A DNA stretch of 53,518 bases from Porodaedalea pini (lineage: Eukaryota; Basidiomycota; Agaricomycetes; Hymenochaetales; Hymenochaetaceae): contig NBAY01000144.1 of the NCBI GenBank assembly GCA_002794775.1, forward strand, positions 1 to 53,518, in the 5' to 3' direction. Below are positions 21,880-31,648 of the stretch, piece after piece (position 1 is the first letter of the stretch; each line of letters begins with the position of its first letter). The notes beneath the pieces are model-generated. The model was not told the DNA's origin, searched no databases, and worked only from the letters and a program-made list of their open reading frames with translations. The position numbers and the translations under genes were made by a program.

Positions 21880-21887
21880 TCTGCCGA
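21880..21887. repeat. Left 8-bp flanking direct repeat of the palindrome
   Basis: TCTGCCGA, repeated exactly at 34814-34821. The minimum certain duplication is TGCC, because the outer TC and GA could also be read as part of the inverted ends. Confidence 0.75.
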
Positions 21888-21957
21888 CACTTCAGGCTAC
21901 CCCTCTGAGCAAACCAAGTAGGACTATTCATACACACAACTAATTGACCATTTAGGT

Positions 21958-22170
21958 ATTGACCCTGGGCGTGCCCAATCTGCTGGGCACTCCCAGTGGG
22001 TGCGGGTTGGGTGTGCCCAATTTTTTTTACTGTGGGAAAGTTGGGTGCACCCAGATCATTTGGGCACTCCCAACTGGGCCTGCCCAGTTTTTGGGCACCC
22101 CCAGTGGGAGTGCCCTGGGAGTGCCCAGATATGTCACTGTCACTGACTGTCTGGGGGACTTTTGGGCACA
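21958..22170. repeat. Subterminal GGGTG/CACCC iterated motifs, left
   Basis: Irregular repeats of short palindromic motifs such as TTGGGTGCACCC and GGGAGTGCCC begin about 70 bp inside the element end. They are mirrored at 34531-34743. Iterated subterminal motifs are typical transposase-binding regions in several DNA transposon families. That role is inferred. Confidence 0.7.
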
Positions 22171-22189
22171 CCCAATTTGTTTTTGCCAT

Positions 22190-23080
22190 AAAATCTAGGG
22201 GCTTTATAAATGCTGTATTTTATTGTTTTTAATCCTACAATTTAGTGATCTTGCTATTGTTTAGTTTATGATTCATTAGCTACATGACTGACCTTTGGTA
22301 TGAATTGAATTTTGGTCAACAGTAGTCTGGGTCAGACAGGAAAGAATGCTGAGCATGCTAGACACACAGGACAAAATGATATTTGTTGCTATTAGAGGGA
22401 CTAAGATAATAAAGATAATAGAGATAGTATTGAGCAGTTCTATATACTGTAAGACAAATGGAGAAATAGGGAAATTGTACAGCAGTATGAGAGAAATGGA
22501 AATAAATATGAGTCAGCTAAAAGTGTAATGACTACCTAAGAAATCATTAATGGTATTCTAACATTAAACATTGGGAATCAAGCTCTAGCATTCTAACTAT
22601 ATCAGAGAGATTATATGTCATAGGCTCTATGAGAACTTCTAACTAGAGTGATATAGCTGCACTGGACACTTAAGTAGAGCTATTTAAAATTAAACAAGTG
22701 CAAGGGTCTGATACATTAGGATCAGTTTGAATGCCTAAGTAGAGTAAAGAGTATAAACTAAGAGAGAAACTGAGATCAAAACATAGAAAGAGTGTAAGCC
22801 CACTGGAGCATTCTTATCATTTCTGATATGTTGCTGACCTTCTGAACATCATAACTTGACTTTGAGGTACTAAGCATCTAATGCTCTGAGATACACAAAG
22901 TATCAATACAGTGTAAAATCCCAGGATGCAGGGGAAGAGATTCAAAGTTGAAATGAAAGAGAGACTTGAAAGCAATCAGGCTTAAGCTGTGCTTAAATAT
23001 TAGGCCTGGACTACTAGCTTAAAAGATTAGATATGACTAGTTGACTGTATCTAAATCTTTTACAGGTGCCTAGTTGAGTA
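22190..23080. other. AT-rich, unrecognised part of the left arm
   Basis: No gene recognised; only short low-complexity frames. It lies between two blocks of the same GGGTG/CACCC motif family, which suggests it could be an older element whose ends those blocks formed. It is mirrored at 33620-34511. Confidence 0.45.
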
Positions 23081-23084
23081 TACT

Positions 23085-23290
23085 CAGTATACCCAATTAT
23101 CTGGGAGTGCCCAGTTGGGTGCACCCAATTATCTGGGGGGCCCAGTTGGGTGTGCCCAATTATCTGGGGGGGCCCAGTTGGGTGCTCCCAATTATCTGGG
23201 GGGGCCCAGTTGGGTGCACCCAATTATCTAGGGGCACCCAGTTGGGTGCTCCCAATTATCTGGGGGCACCCAGTTGGGTACATCCAAATG
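23085..23290. repeat. 31-32-bp minisatellite, left arm
   Basis: About six to seven units, each containing CCCAATTATCTGGG and CCCAGTTGGGTG. Neighbouring motifs form the 14-nt palindrome TTGGGTGCACCCAA. The right-arm counterpart has one more unit. Confidence 0.9.
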
Positions 23291-23426
23291 TCTGAGAGTA
23301 CCTAGCTATATAAGGTCTTTTTTAATTCCTGCCTTAGAATCATTTTTTAAAATGCAAAAAATCATTATGTCATGAAAATTAAATAAGTCTAGAATGGAAG
23401 CCTTAATAATTCTATGGATCAATTTC

Positions 23427-23717
23427 TCAATCATTTTGTTCTAGACTCTGCATCTTGGAAGCTTCGCTCTGAAGACAAATCAATACACTGCAATCATTGA
23501 CCCAACACCAGAGCTGCCACGAGATCAAAGACAAGCAAGCATAAAACTTCATTTTGAAGAGATTACCACCCTGCTCCTCAATAGTGCTCTGTATCTTCTC
23601 AATTGCATGCTCAAGGCACTCAGTTGCTGCATACTGCAAACTCAAAATAAGTATAGGGTTGATGAGGAATACATGTTGACGCGTATCGCTCAGATTGAAC
23701 AGGACACTGCTCATCAA
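23427..23717 (-). other. Unrecognised reading frame next to FAS2 fragment, left arm
   Basis: A 96-codon minus-strand frame contains ECLEHAIEKIQSTIEEQG and a cysteine/tryptophan-rich stretch. It partly overlaps the start of the FAS2 fragment on the other strand and is mirrored at 32955-33242. Retention in both arms reflects duplication, so it is not evidence of coding function. Confidence 0.3.
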
Positions 23718-25021
23718 GAAAAGGATGCAATGGCAGTGTATGGCATGCTTTCCAGTTCAGAGCCTCATATTTCTCCTCTTCGTCATGCTCTCGCTGTCTT
23801 TGGCCTTACGCCAGATGACATCGACGTTCTTTCCATCCATGGCACCAGCACCAAGGCCAACGAAAAGAATGAAACACAGATCTGGAACGATGTTTTCTCT
23901 ACGCTTGGTCGTACACTTGGAAATGCAGTTCCAATTATGGCACAGAAGAGCTTATGTGGTCATTCAAAGGGTGGATCTGCTGCTTGGCAACTCGCCGGTC
24001 TGATTCAGACCATTGGTTCAGGTATCGTTCCCGGAAACCAAAACGCAGAGTAAGTCATTTTTGGTTCCTCTATAGTGCCGATCTCATTTCTTTCTTGTTT
24101 AGTAACGTTGATGCCGATTTCTGCAAGCATGAGTATCTTATGTTGCCTTCAAAAACTATCCATACAGATGGCATCTGTTCCGGTATCATGGTATGTTGCT
24201 CCATTATCTTTCACATACTAGTCCCGATCTCAACATCTTACAGTCGTCTTTCGGCTTCAGCCAAGTTGGCGGCACCGTACTCGTCATCCACCCTCGCTTC
24301 CTTCTCGGCGCTGTCGAGCCCGCACAGTACGAGGGGTACAAGCTCCACAACCGCGAGCGTGCATTGCCATGCTACAAAGCCATGACCTCCATGATGACCA
24401 TAAACTCACTGGTTGAGATCAAGGACGCACCTCCGTATTCGAGCGAGCTGGAAGTTCCTGTTCTCCTCAACTCTCTGGCACGTGCAGCGCTTGACGATAA
24501 GACCGGCAGCTACTCGCTCCCGAAAAAGTTTGCCACAAAGGCGACATTTAATGTTTCGAATGTCGAGGCTGCTGCCAAGGCCCTTGCAACTGGTAAAGGC
24601 TCTCCTGGTGTTGGCGTCGATCATGGTAAGTCTAATTCATATCAATCATCTGAAACTCACAGCATACTAATTGGCATTTCGGAGCTCATTTCCGCTGTCC
24701 CGTCGTCTAACCCGACTTTCATCTCACGTAACTTTACTGATACGGAGATCGCTTGCTGCCGCTCGCAGCCTTCACCCGCGGCATTGTTTGCTGCGCGCTG
24801 GGCTAGCAAGAAAGCGGTCTTCAAGTTACTTGGAGTCGCTTCGAAGGGATCAGCGGCAGCGATGGAGGACATCGAGATCCTTCCTGATGCATCGGATGTG
24901 CCGTCCGTGACGCTTCACGGCGATGCGCTTGCTGCTGCGGATAGTAAGGGAGTCACGCAGGTGCACGTGAGTCTCAGCCACGTAGCAGAGCGCCGACTGC
25001 AGGACGCTACGTCTCGTGCGT
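23640..25021 (+). pseudogene. FAS2: Fatty-acid synthase alpha-subunit 3' fragment, left arm
   Basis: The fragment begins within the ketoacyl-synthase domain and holds its second half: VLSIHGTSTKAN, then AQKSLCGHSKGG, so the catalytic His and Lys residues are present but the Cys half is missing. It continues through HTDGICSGIM and SSFGFSQVGGT into the C-terminal phosphopantetheinyl-transferase domain (GVGVD, FTDTEIA, VHVSLSH). Introns at 24050-24102 and 24191-24243 restore the frame. A third intron (24626-24682) has lost its acceptor, reading CGG where CAG is expected. In the transferase motif WASKKAVFK a Lys replaces the conserved Glu of KEA. The protein end is foreign after VSLSH, where the fragment abuts the cyclin fragment. 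The parent enzyme elongates fatty acids in the cytosol; this piece cannot. Confidence 0.9.
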
Positions 25022-25029
25022 GAATGGCG

Positions 25030-25641
25030 AGGCGAGTGCGATGCAGCGCGTATGCGACGAAGTGCGCAAGCGTATTCGGTATCACTGGTGCTCCTCCTGA
25101 TCCTGCCGTTGCGGTAACAGGGGAACGCGAGACGACTGTGGTCGAGGACGATGTGGAAGAGGTGAAGGACGACGGAGGAAGGATCTCGGTGCAGTTGAAG
25201 GTATGGCTGACAAAGCGCGCACAGAGCTTGCTGGTGTCTTCGTGCCCGTAGTAAGTGGCGACTGCCGGTGGGGGTGCTGCCGGCGCGGGGTGGTGCGAGT
25301 GGTGTGCGCGCGGGACTGCCGATGACTGTTTTTTTGTCGAACGTTTTCGGCGCGGTCGGAGGAAAAAAAACGCGATAGAGAAAAAGACACCGATCAACAG
25401 CCACTCATCACTCAAGTATCAGAGATCGGGGGGAAAGAGGGGGGACGCTTACAGAACTCGAGGTAGATGCTGCGGCAGCGGCGGACGCAGAAGACGATTT
25501 CGCAGGTGGAGGCGGGGCGTACGTCGCGCGGTGCACGCGCCGGAAGGGCGAGTGGTTCGAGCTGGCACTCGATGATGATATCGAATGCTGATGCGGATGC
25601 GGATGGGGGTGGGGATGGCGCGGGGCGTGGACGGTGGCCAT
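25030..25641 (-). pseudogene. Cyclin (PHO80/Pcl-like) N-terminal fragment, left arm
   Basis: Mirror of 31030-31645. The first exon (25641-25452) encodes a His/Ser/Ala-rich start (MATVHAPRHPHPHPH). After an intron, the second (25314-25030) encodes YYGHEDTSKLCARF and LAHFVAYALHRTRLAIH, which match the first cyclin-box helices of Pho80/Pcl-type cyclins. The cyclin fold is cut at the FAS2 junction, so it cannot bind its kinase. A length difference in a T/A run near 25368 distinguishes the arms. Confidence 0.72.
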
Positions 25642-25889
25642 ATTCGCTGCGGCGGGCTCTCTGGCTCTGGGCGTTGACGAGCGTCTGTGAGCGTCAAAGG
25701 ACAGGTGGAGTTGATGCGTGAGAAGAGGTCGCTACGAATGTTTTGATTGGAACGAGATCCTTCTCGGACACAACGGTTGCGTCGCGTTCGCCGAAGTGCG
25801 CAGTGAGAAAGGCAGATGAGAAAACGGCTGACGTCGATGTTGAGGCGTGTGGAACATTGGCGGGGGCAGAAGGAAGAGGTGAGGAATGC

Positions 25890-26225
25890 GTCCCAGGTGA
25901 ACAGGGCGAGGGAAGTTGAACCGCTCGACGGTTTCGGTGAATGTCGCCAGTCCCTCCCTGCCTGACAATGACGAGAGAGAGGACAGCGACGTTGCGACCG
26001 ATGATGCAGCCACGGGCCGGCTTGCACTTTCTCACCAGTGCGGCAGAGACGGTAGCAAGAGTGACCAGCAGAAAGGAGAAGGCGAGCAGTTAGGAATGAG
26101 TACACCCTGCTTCATCGGGAAGTCCTGCTCGTCGTTTCCGCCAGAGACGCGGAAGACGTAGCCCTTGAACTCGTCACCGACCAAGTCGCTGGGGACACCT
26201 GGGACATCTTCTTGCCGTGGAAAAT
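25890..26225 (-). pseudogene. RPS6: Ribosomal protein eS6 fragment, left arm
   Basis: Mirror of 30444-30790. The segments [40 protein letters not shown] and RGCIIGRNVAVLSLVIV are in the order expected for eS6 but fall in three frames. The N-terminus and the basic C-terminal tail are absent. It starts back-to-back with the HSP90 fragment at about 26226-26230. Confidence 0.85.
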
Positions 26226-26230
26226 GCGGT

Positions 26231-27326
26231 AACGACCACCTCGCTATGAAGCACTTCTCGGTAGAAGGTCAGCTCGAATTCAAGGCTATTCTCTACATTC
26301 CGAAGCGGTGAGTCTCCTTGCTGGCCTTGCTATGAACCTGTTTCTGACGTCTCTTTTAGCGCACCGTTCGACCTCTTTGAGTCCAAGAAGAAGCGTAACA
26401 ACATTAAGCTCTACGTCCGCCCCGTCTTCATTATGGACGACTGCGAGGATCTCATCCCCGAGTACCTTAACTTCGTCAAGGGTATCGTCGACTCTGAGGA
26501 TCTCCCGCTCAACATCTCGCGTGAGACGCTCCAGCAGAACAAGATTCTCAAGGTCATCCGCAAGAACATCGTGAAGAAGTGCCTCGACCTCATCCAGGAG
26601 ATCTCGGAGGACAAAGACAACTTCAAGAAGTTCTACGAGGCGTTCGGCAAGAACCTCAAGCTTGGTATCCACGAGGATGCGCAGAACCGCAGCAAGCTCG
26701 CCGAGTTCCTCCGCTTCTACTCAACGAAGTCGACTAAGGAGCAGGTCTCGCTGAAAAAGGGTACGTGTTCAAGCGGCGGCCCTGTTCCGTTATTTGGTTG
26801 CTGACAGCTTACCGCAGACTACATCACGCGGATGCCTGAGATTCAGAAGTCCATCTACTACCTCACTGGCGAGTCGCTCAATGCCGTCAAGGACTCTCCC
26901 TTCCTTGAGGCTCTCAAGAAGAAGGGCTTCGAGGTACTCCTGCTTGTTGACCCGATCGACGAGTACGCCGTCACTCAGTTCAAGGAGTTCGACGGTCACA
27001 AGCTCGTGTGCGTGTCGAAGGAGGGTCTGGAGCTCGAGGAGACCGAAGAGGAGAAGGAGCGCGAGAGTGAGGCCTCGCAGTTCGAGGAGCTCTGCAAGGT
27101 CGTCAAGGATGCGCTCGGCGACAAGGTCGAGAAGTTCGTCATCTCGAACCGCGTCACCGACTCACCATGTGTGCTCGTCACCGGCCAGTTCGGCTGGTCC
27201 GCAAATACGGAGCACTTCATGAAGGCGCAGGCGCTTCGCGACTCGTCAATGTCATCGTACATGGCGTCGAAGAAGACGCTTGAGCTTAACCCGCACAACG
27301 CGATCATCAAGGTCCTTCGATGTTGA
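26231..27326 (+). pseudogene. HSP90: HSP90 middle-domain fragment, left arm
   Basis: Exons 26231-26307, 26360-26760 and 26818-27326 join in frame across two canonical introns (52 and 57 nt). They encode HSP90 from [16 protein letters not shown] through [28 protein letters not shown] and [18 protein letters not shown]. After NPHNAIIK the sequence turns foreign and stops at 27326. The N-terminal ATPase domain and the C-terminal dimerisation end with its MEEVD tail are missing, so no chaperone is made. The left copy is uninterrupted over these exons; the right copy has one extra G. Confidence 0.93.
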
Positions 27327-27329
27327 TCG

Positions 27330-28173
27330 TCTTTTGCTGGCCCATCGCCAGGTCAGCGATGTCGACACTTCATGGCCGGTGGTGTCTTGAGGAGGAGCTC
27401 GTCGTGTTCTGTCCCTTCAGGCAAGCAAAAAAAATGATGAGAAGTAATTATTAGTATATTCAAATAGTTTTTATGATTATTTTTTTTGCTTACCTTGAGT
27501 GTGTGGCCGGTGGGACAGCCGTGCTCGTCGTCGATGGTGAAGACGGAAACGACACGAACAACGACGACGCGTTGGTTGTGTTGCCTAATTTGGCCGATCG
27601 CCGCGTCTCAAACAAGCAATCAAAGCATTCCGATTCTTTCGGAAATCTCAAAAGTCTCAGCTGTTGGCCTCAAACAAATTCTACGGACGCGTTTAAAAAT
27701 ACAAAAAAATATGGAATGGTTTTATTATGTATGTATCTCTATCATAGCCAATAATTACGCGTCCAACGCGTTTTTTTATGGAGTCATAAATACAACAGTA
27801 ATCTTGACATGCAGCACCAGGCCTCCAGAAGCATACACAAAAGTACAATATACCCTGAAAGGTCTGACACCTATTCTATCATGAAGTAAGTGATACATTG
27901 TGTATGTATGCAAGGTTTCAAGCCAATCAGACATGAACTGACTTCATAATAGAGAAGGAGGTAGTTTCATGAGATCTTCTGAATCTGAGTGTTTTGTATA
28001 TCCTGTTCCCACTTTCTACTTTGATGGCACATAAAATATTAAGCATATCCAGAATAAATATGTCTATGTTTCTGTAAGTTTACAAGTTTCCAGCCTCAGT
28101 GGTTGGAGCTGGGTGAATTGCAAAACATCGAAAAGCATGGTTTTTAGAAGTTCAGAGAAAGCATATATTCATG
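27330..28173. other. Inner part of left arm, unrecognised
   Basis: Contains a small inverted repeat (27419-27493, arms ending in GCAAAAAAAAT) and several ACGCGT motifs. On the minus strand a short exon-like stretch, DDEHGCPTGHTLK, ends at a GTAAGC donor near 27496. It may be a fifth captured gene piece, but it was not recognised. Confidence 0.45.
27419..27493. repeat. 75-bp hairpin element inside the left arm
   Basis: Ends GGCAAGCAAAAAAAATGAT and the near-complement ATTATTTTTTTTGCTTACC enclose an AT-rich centre. It is mirrored at 29178-29252. It may be a small MITE that interrupted the unrecognised inner gene piece. Confidence 0.6.
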
Positions 28174-28496
28174 TTTTTAGTTGGTTCACAGTATGAGAAG
28201 CTCAACAAAATTAGTTATTTGTGTTTAAGTATGCTCCAAGAAAGATATCCAGTCCTTAGTTTTGTGGGTGAGGGAAAAGTTCGGAATTGGGAGTGAAATG
28301 AGAGGTGATACAGTTCATGCTTTGTGAAACTCGACACAAATCCAAGAAACACAGAGCAGTTTTGCATGTATTTTCTCTCCCCCTTCAGAACTTTCCTCTA
28401 ACTCTGAGATCTAGCACCTGATTACATTCATTGTAGTCATTAAAAGTATTAATATTTATTTTATAGAGCTTCCTGAGGTTTAGAATAAAGCAACAA
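28174..28496. other. Unique spacer at the palindrome centre
   Basis: 323 bp with no counterpart in the arms and no recognisable gene. The symmetry point of the arms (about 28335) lies inside it. Its presence means the arms are joined by real sequence rather than folding exactly on themselves. Confidence 0.85.
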
Positions 28497-29343
28497 CATG
28501 AATATATGCTTTCTCTGAACTTCTAAAAACCATGCTTTTCGATGTTTTGCAATTCACCCAGCTCCAACCACTGAGGCTGGAAACTTGTAAACTTACAGAA
28601 ACATAGACATATTTATTCTGGATATGCTTAATATTTTATGTGCCATCAAAGTAGAAAGTGGGAACAGGATATACAAAACACTCAGATTCAGAAGATCTCA
28701 TGAAACTACCTCCTTCTCTATTATGAAGTCAGTTCATGTCTGATTGGCTTGAAACCTTGCATACATACACAATGTATCACTTACTTCATGATAGAATAGG
28801 TGTCAGACCTTTCAGGGTATATTGTACTTTTGTGTATGCTTCTGGAGGCCTGGTGCTGCATGTCAAGATTACTGTTGTATTTATGACTCCATAAAAAAAC
28901 GCGTTGGACGCGTAATTATTGGCTATGATAGAGATACATACATAATAAAACCATTCCATATTTTTTTGTATTTTTAAACGCGTCCGTAGAATTTGTTTGA
29001 GGCCAACAGCTGAGACTTTTGAGATTTCCGAAAGAATCGGAATGCTTTGATTGCTTGTTTGAGACGCGGCGATCGGCCAAATTAGGCAACACAACCAACG
29101 CGTCGTCGTTGTTCGTGTCGTTTCCGTCTTCACCATCGACGACGAGCACGGCTGTCCCACCGGCCACACACTCAAGGTAAGCAAAAAAAATAATCATAAA
29201 AACTATTTGAATATACTAATAATTACTTCTCATCATTTTTTTTGCTTGCCTGAAGGGACAGAACACGACGAGCTCCTCCTCAAGACACCACCGGCCATGA
29301 AGTGTCGACATCGCTGACCTGGCGATGGGCCAGCAAAAGACGA

Positions 29344-30442
29344 TCAACATCGAAGGACCTTGATGATCGCGTTGTGCGGGTTAAGCTCAAGCGTCTTCTT
29401 CGACGCCATGTACGATGACATTGACGAGTCGCGAAGCGCCTGCGCCTTCATGAAGTGCTCCGTATTTGCGGACCAGCCGAACTGGCCGGTGACGAGCACA
29501 CATGGTGAGTCGGTGACGCGGTTCGAGATGACGAACTTCTCGACCTTGTCGCCGAGCGCATCCTTGACGACCTTGCAGAGCTCCTCGAACTGCGAGGCCT
29601 CACTCTCGCGCTCCTTCTCCTCTTCGGTCTCCTCGAGCTCCAGACCCTCCTTCGACACGCACACGAGCTTGTGACCGTCGAACTCCTTGAACTGAGTGAC
29701 GGCGTACTCGTCGATCGGGTCAACAAGCAGGAGTACCTCGAAGCCCTTCTTCTTGAGAGCCTCAAGGAAGGGAGAGTCCTTGACGGCATTGAGCGACTCG
29801 CCAGTGAGGTAGTAGATGGACTTCTGAATCTCAGGCATCCGCGTGATGTAGTCTGCGGTAAGCTGTCAGCAACCAAATAACGGAACAGGGCCGCCGCTTG
29901 AACACGTACCCTTTTTCAGCGAGACCTGCTCCTTAGTCGACTTCGTTGAGTAGAAGCGGAGGAACTCGGCGAGCTTGCTGCGGTTCTGCGCATCCTCGTG
30001 GATACCAAGCTTGAGGTTCTTGCCGAACGCCTCGTAGAACTTCTTGAAGTTGTCTTTGTCCTCCGAGATCTCCTGGATGAGGTCGAGGCACTTCTTCACG
30101 ATGTTCTTGCGGATGACCTTGAGAATCTTGTTCTGCTGGAGCGTCTCACGCGAGATGTTGAGCGGGAGATCCTCAGAGTCGACGATACCCTTGACGAAGT
30201 TAAGGTACTCGGGGATGAGATCCTCGCAGTCGTCCATAATGAAGACGGGGCGGACGTAGAGCTTAATGTTGTTACGCTTCTTCTTGGACTCAAAGAGGTC
30301 CGAACGGTGCGCTAAAAGAGACGTCAGAAACAGGTTCATAGCAAGGCCAGCAAGGAGACTCACCGCTTCGGAATGTAGAGAATAGCCTTGAATTCGAGCT
30401 GACCTTCTACCGAGAAGTGCTTCATAGCGAGGTGGTCGTTAC
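29344..30442 (-). pseudogene. HSP90: HSP90 middle-domain fragment, right arm
   Basis: Mirror of 26231-27326 with the same intron positions and the same foreign end after NPHNAIIK. One extra G at about 30300 shifts the frame just after the first intron (APFD region), so this copy is further damaged. The last exon (29344-29853) is identical in translation to the left arm. Confidence 0.93.
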
Positions 30443-30443
30443 C

Positions 30444-30790
30444 GCATTTTCCACGGCAAGAAGATGTCCCAGGTGTCCCCAGCGACTTGGTCGGTGACGA
30501 GTTCAAGGGCTACGTCTTCCGCGTCTCTGGCGGAAACGACGAGCAGGACTTCCCGATGAAGCAGGGTGTACTCATTCCTAACTGCTCGCCTTCTCCTTTC
30601 TGCTGGTCACTCTTGCTACCGTCTCTGCCGCACTGGTGAGAAAGTGCAAGCCGGCCCGTGGCTGCATCATCGGTCGCAACGTCGCTGTCCTCTCTCTCGT
30701 CATTGTCAGGCAGGGAGGGACTGGCGACATTCACCGAAACCGTCGAGCGGTTCAACTTCCCTCGCCCTGTTCACCTGGGACGCATTCCTC
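30444..30790 (+). pseudogene. RPS6: Ribosomal protein eS6 fragment, right arm
   Basis: Same fragment and frame breaks as at 25890-26225: [17 protein letters not shown], then [12 protein letters not shown], then RGCIIGRNVAVLSLVIV. eS6 is a small-subunit protein whose C-terminal helix is phosphorylated; that part is absent. Up to 31029 the sequence fits a 5' flank of the cyclin fragment. Confidence 0.85.
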
Positions 30791-31029
30791 ACCTCTTCCT
30801 TCTGCCCCCGCCAATGTTCCACACGCCTCAACATCGACGTCAGCCGTTTTCTCATCTGCCTTTCTCACTGCGCACTTCGGCGAACGCGACGCAACCGTTG
30901 TGTCCGAGAAGGATCTCGTTCCAATCAAAACATTCGTAGCGACCTCTTCTCACGCATCAACTCCACCTGTCCTTTGACGCTCACAGACGCTCGTCAACGC
31001 CCAGAGCCAGAGAGCCCGCCGCAGCGAAT

Positions 31030-31645
31030 ATGGCCACCGTCCACGCCCCGCGCCATCCCCACCCCCATCCGCATCCGCATCAGCATTCGATATCATCATC
31101 GAGTGCCAGCTCGAACCACTCGCCCTTCCGGCGCGTGCACCGCGCGACGTACGCCCCGCCTCCACCTGCGAAATCGTCTTCTGCGTCCGCCGCTGCCGCA
31201 GCATCTACCTCGAGTTCTGTAAGCGTCCCCCCTCTTTCCCCCCGATCTCTGATACTTGAGTGATGAGTGGCTGTTGATCGGTGTCTTTTTCTCTATCGCG
31301 TTTTTTTTTCCTCCGACCGCGCCGAAAACGTTCGACAAAAAAACAGTCATCGGCAGTCCCGCGCGCACACCACTCGCACCACCCCGCGCCGGCAGCACCC
31401 CCACCGGCAGTCGCCACTTACTACGGGCACGAAGACACCAGCAAGCTCTGTGCGCGCTTTGTCAGCCATACCTTCAACTGCACCGAGATCCTTCCTCCGT
31501 CGTCCTTCACCTCTTCCACATCGTCCTCGACCACAGTCGTCTCGCGTTCCCCTGTTACCGCAACGGCAGGATCAGGAGGAGCACCAGTGATACCGAATAC
31601 GCTTGCGCACTTCGTCGCATACGCGCTGCATCGCACTCGCCTCGC
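31030..31645 (+). pseudogene. Cyclin (PHO80/Pcl-like) N-terminal fragment, right arm
   Basis: Exon 31030-31219, intron 31220-31356 (GTAAGC to GGCAG), exon 31357 to about 31645. The splice keeps the frame from the His/Ser-rich start into the cyclin box (SKLCARFVSHTF, LAHFVAYALHRTRL). Cyclins of this family activate Pho85-type kinases. Only the start of the box survives before the FAS2 junction. Confidence 0.72.
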
Positions 31646-31648
31646 CAT

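Larger units (their letters stand above)
21888..28173 (+). repeat. Palindrome left arm
   Basis: Pairs with 28497-34813. Paired coordinates sum to about 56,671 in the inner part and 56,701 in the outer part. The step of 29 falls in the minisatellite, where the right arm has one extra unit. Confidence 0.95.

Noticed and set aside
23085..23290. Possible CRISPR array (regular repeats of about 31 bp)
   Set aside because: The units are contiguous and nearly identical with no unique spacers, the motif is itself palindromic, and the context is eukaryotic. It is a minisatellite.
23014..23295. Repetitive proteins encoded across the minisatellite
   Set aside because: The repeating peptide follows directly from the DNA repeat in every frame, and there is no start context or wider homology.
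23640..25021. Functional fatty-acid synthase subunit
   Set aside because: Only the last part of a very large protein is present, one splice acceptor is lost, and a conserved transferase Glu is replaced.
24850..25404. Long overlapping reading frames antisense to the FAS2 and cyclin fragments
   Set aside because: They are shadows in GC-rich exon DNA. Only the cyclin frame shows family motifs and a consistent intron.
26231..27326. Functional HSP90 gene
   Set aside because: The N-terminal ATPase domain and C-terminal dimerisation end are missing, and the sequence becomes foreign after NPHNAIIK.
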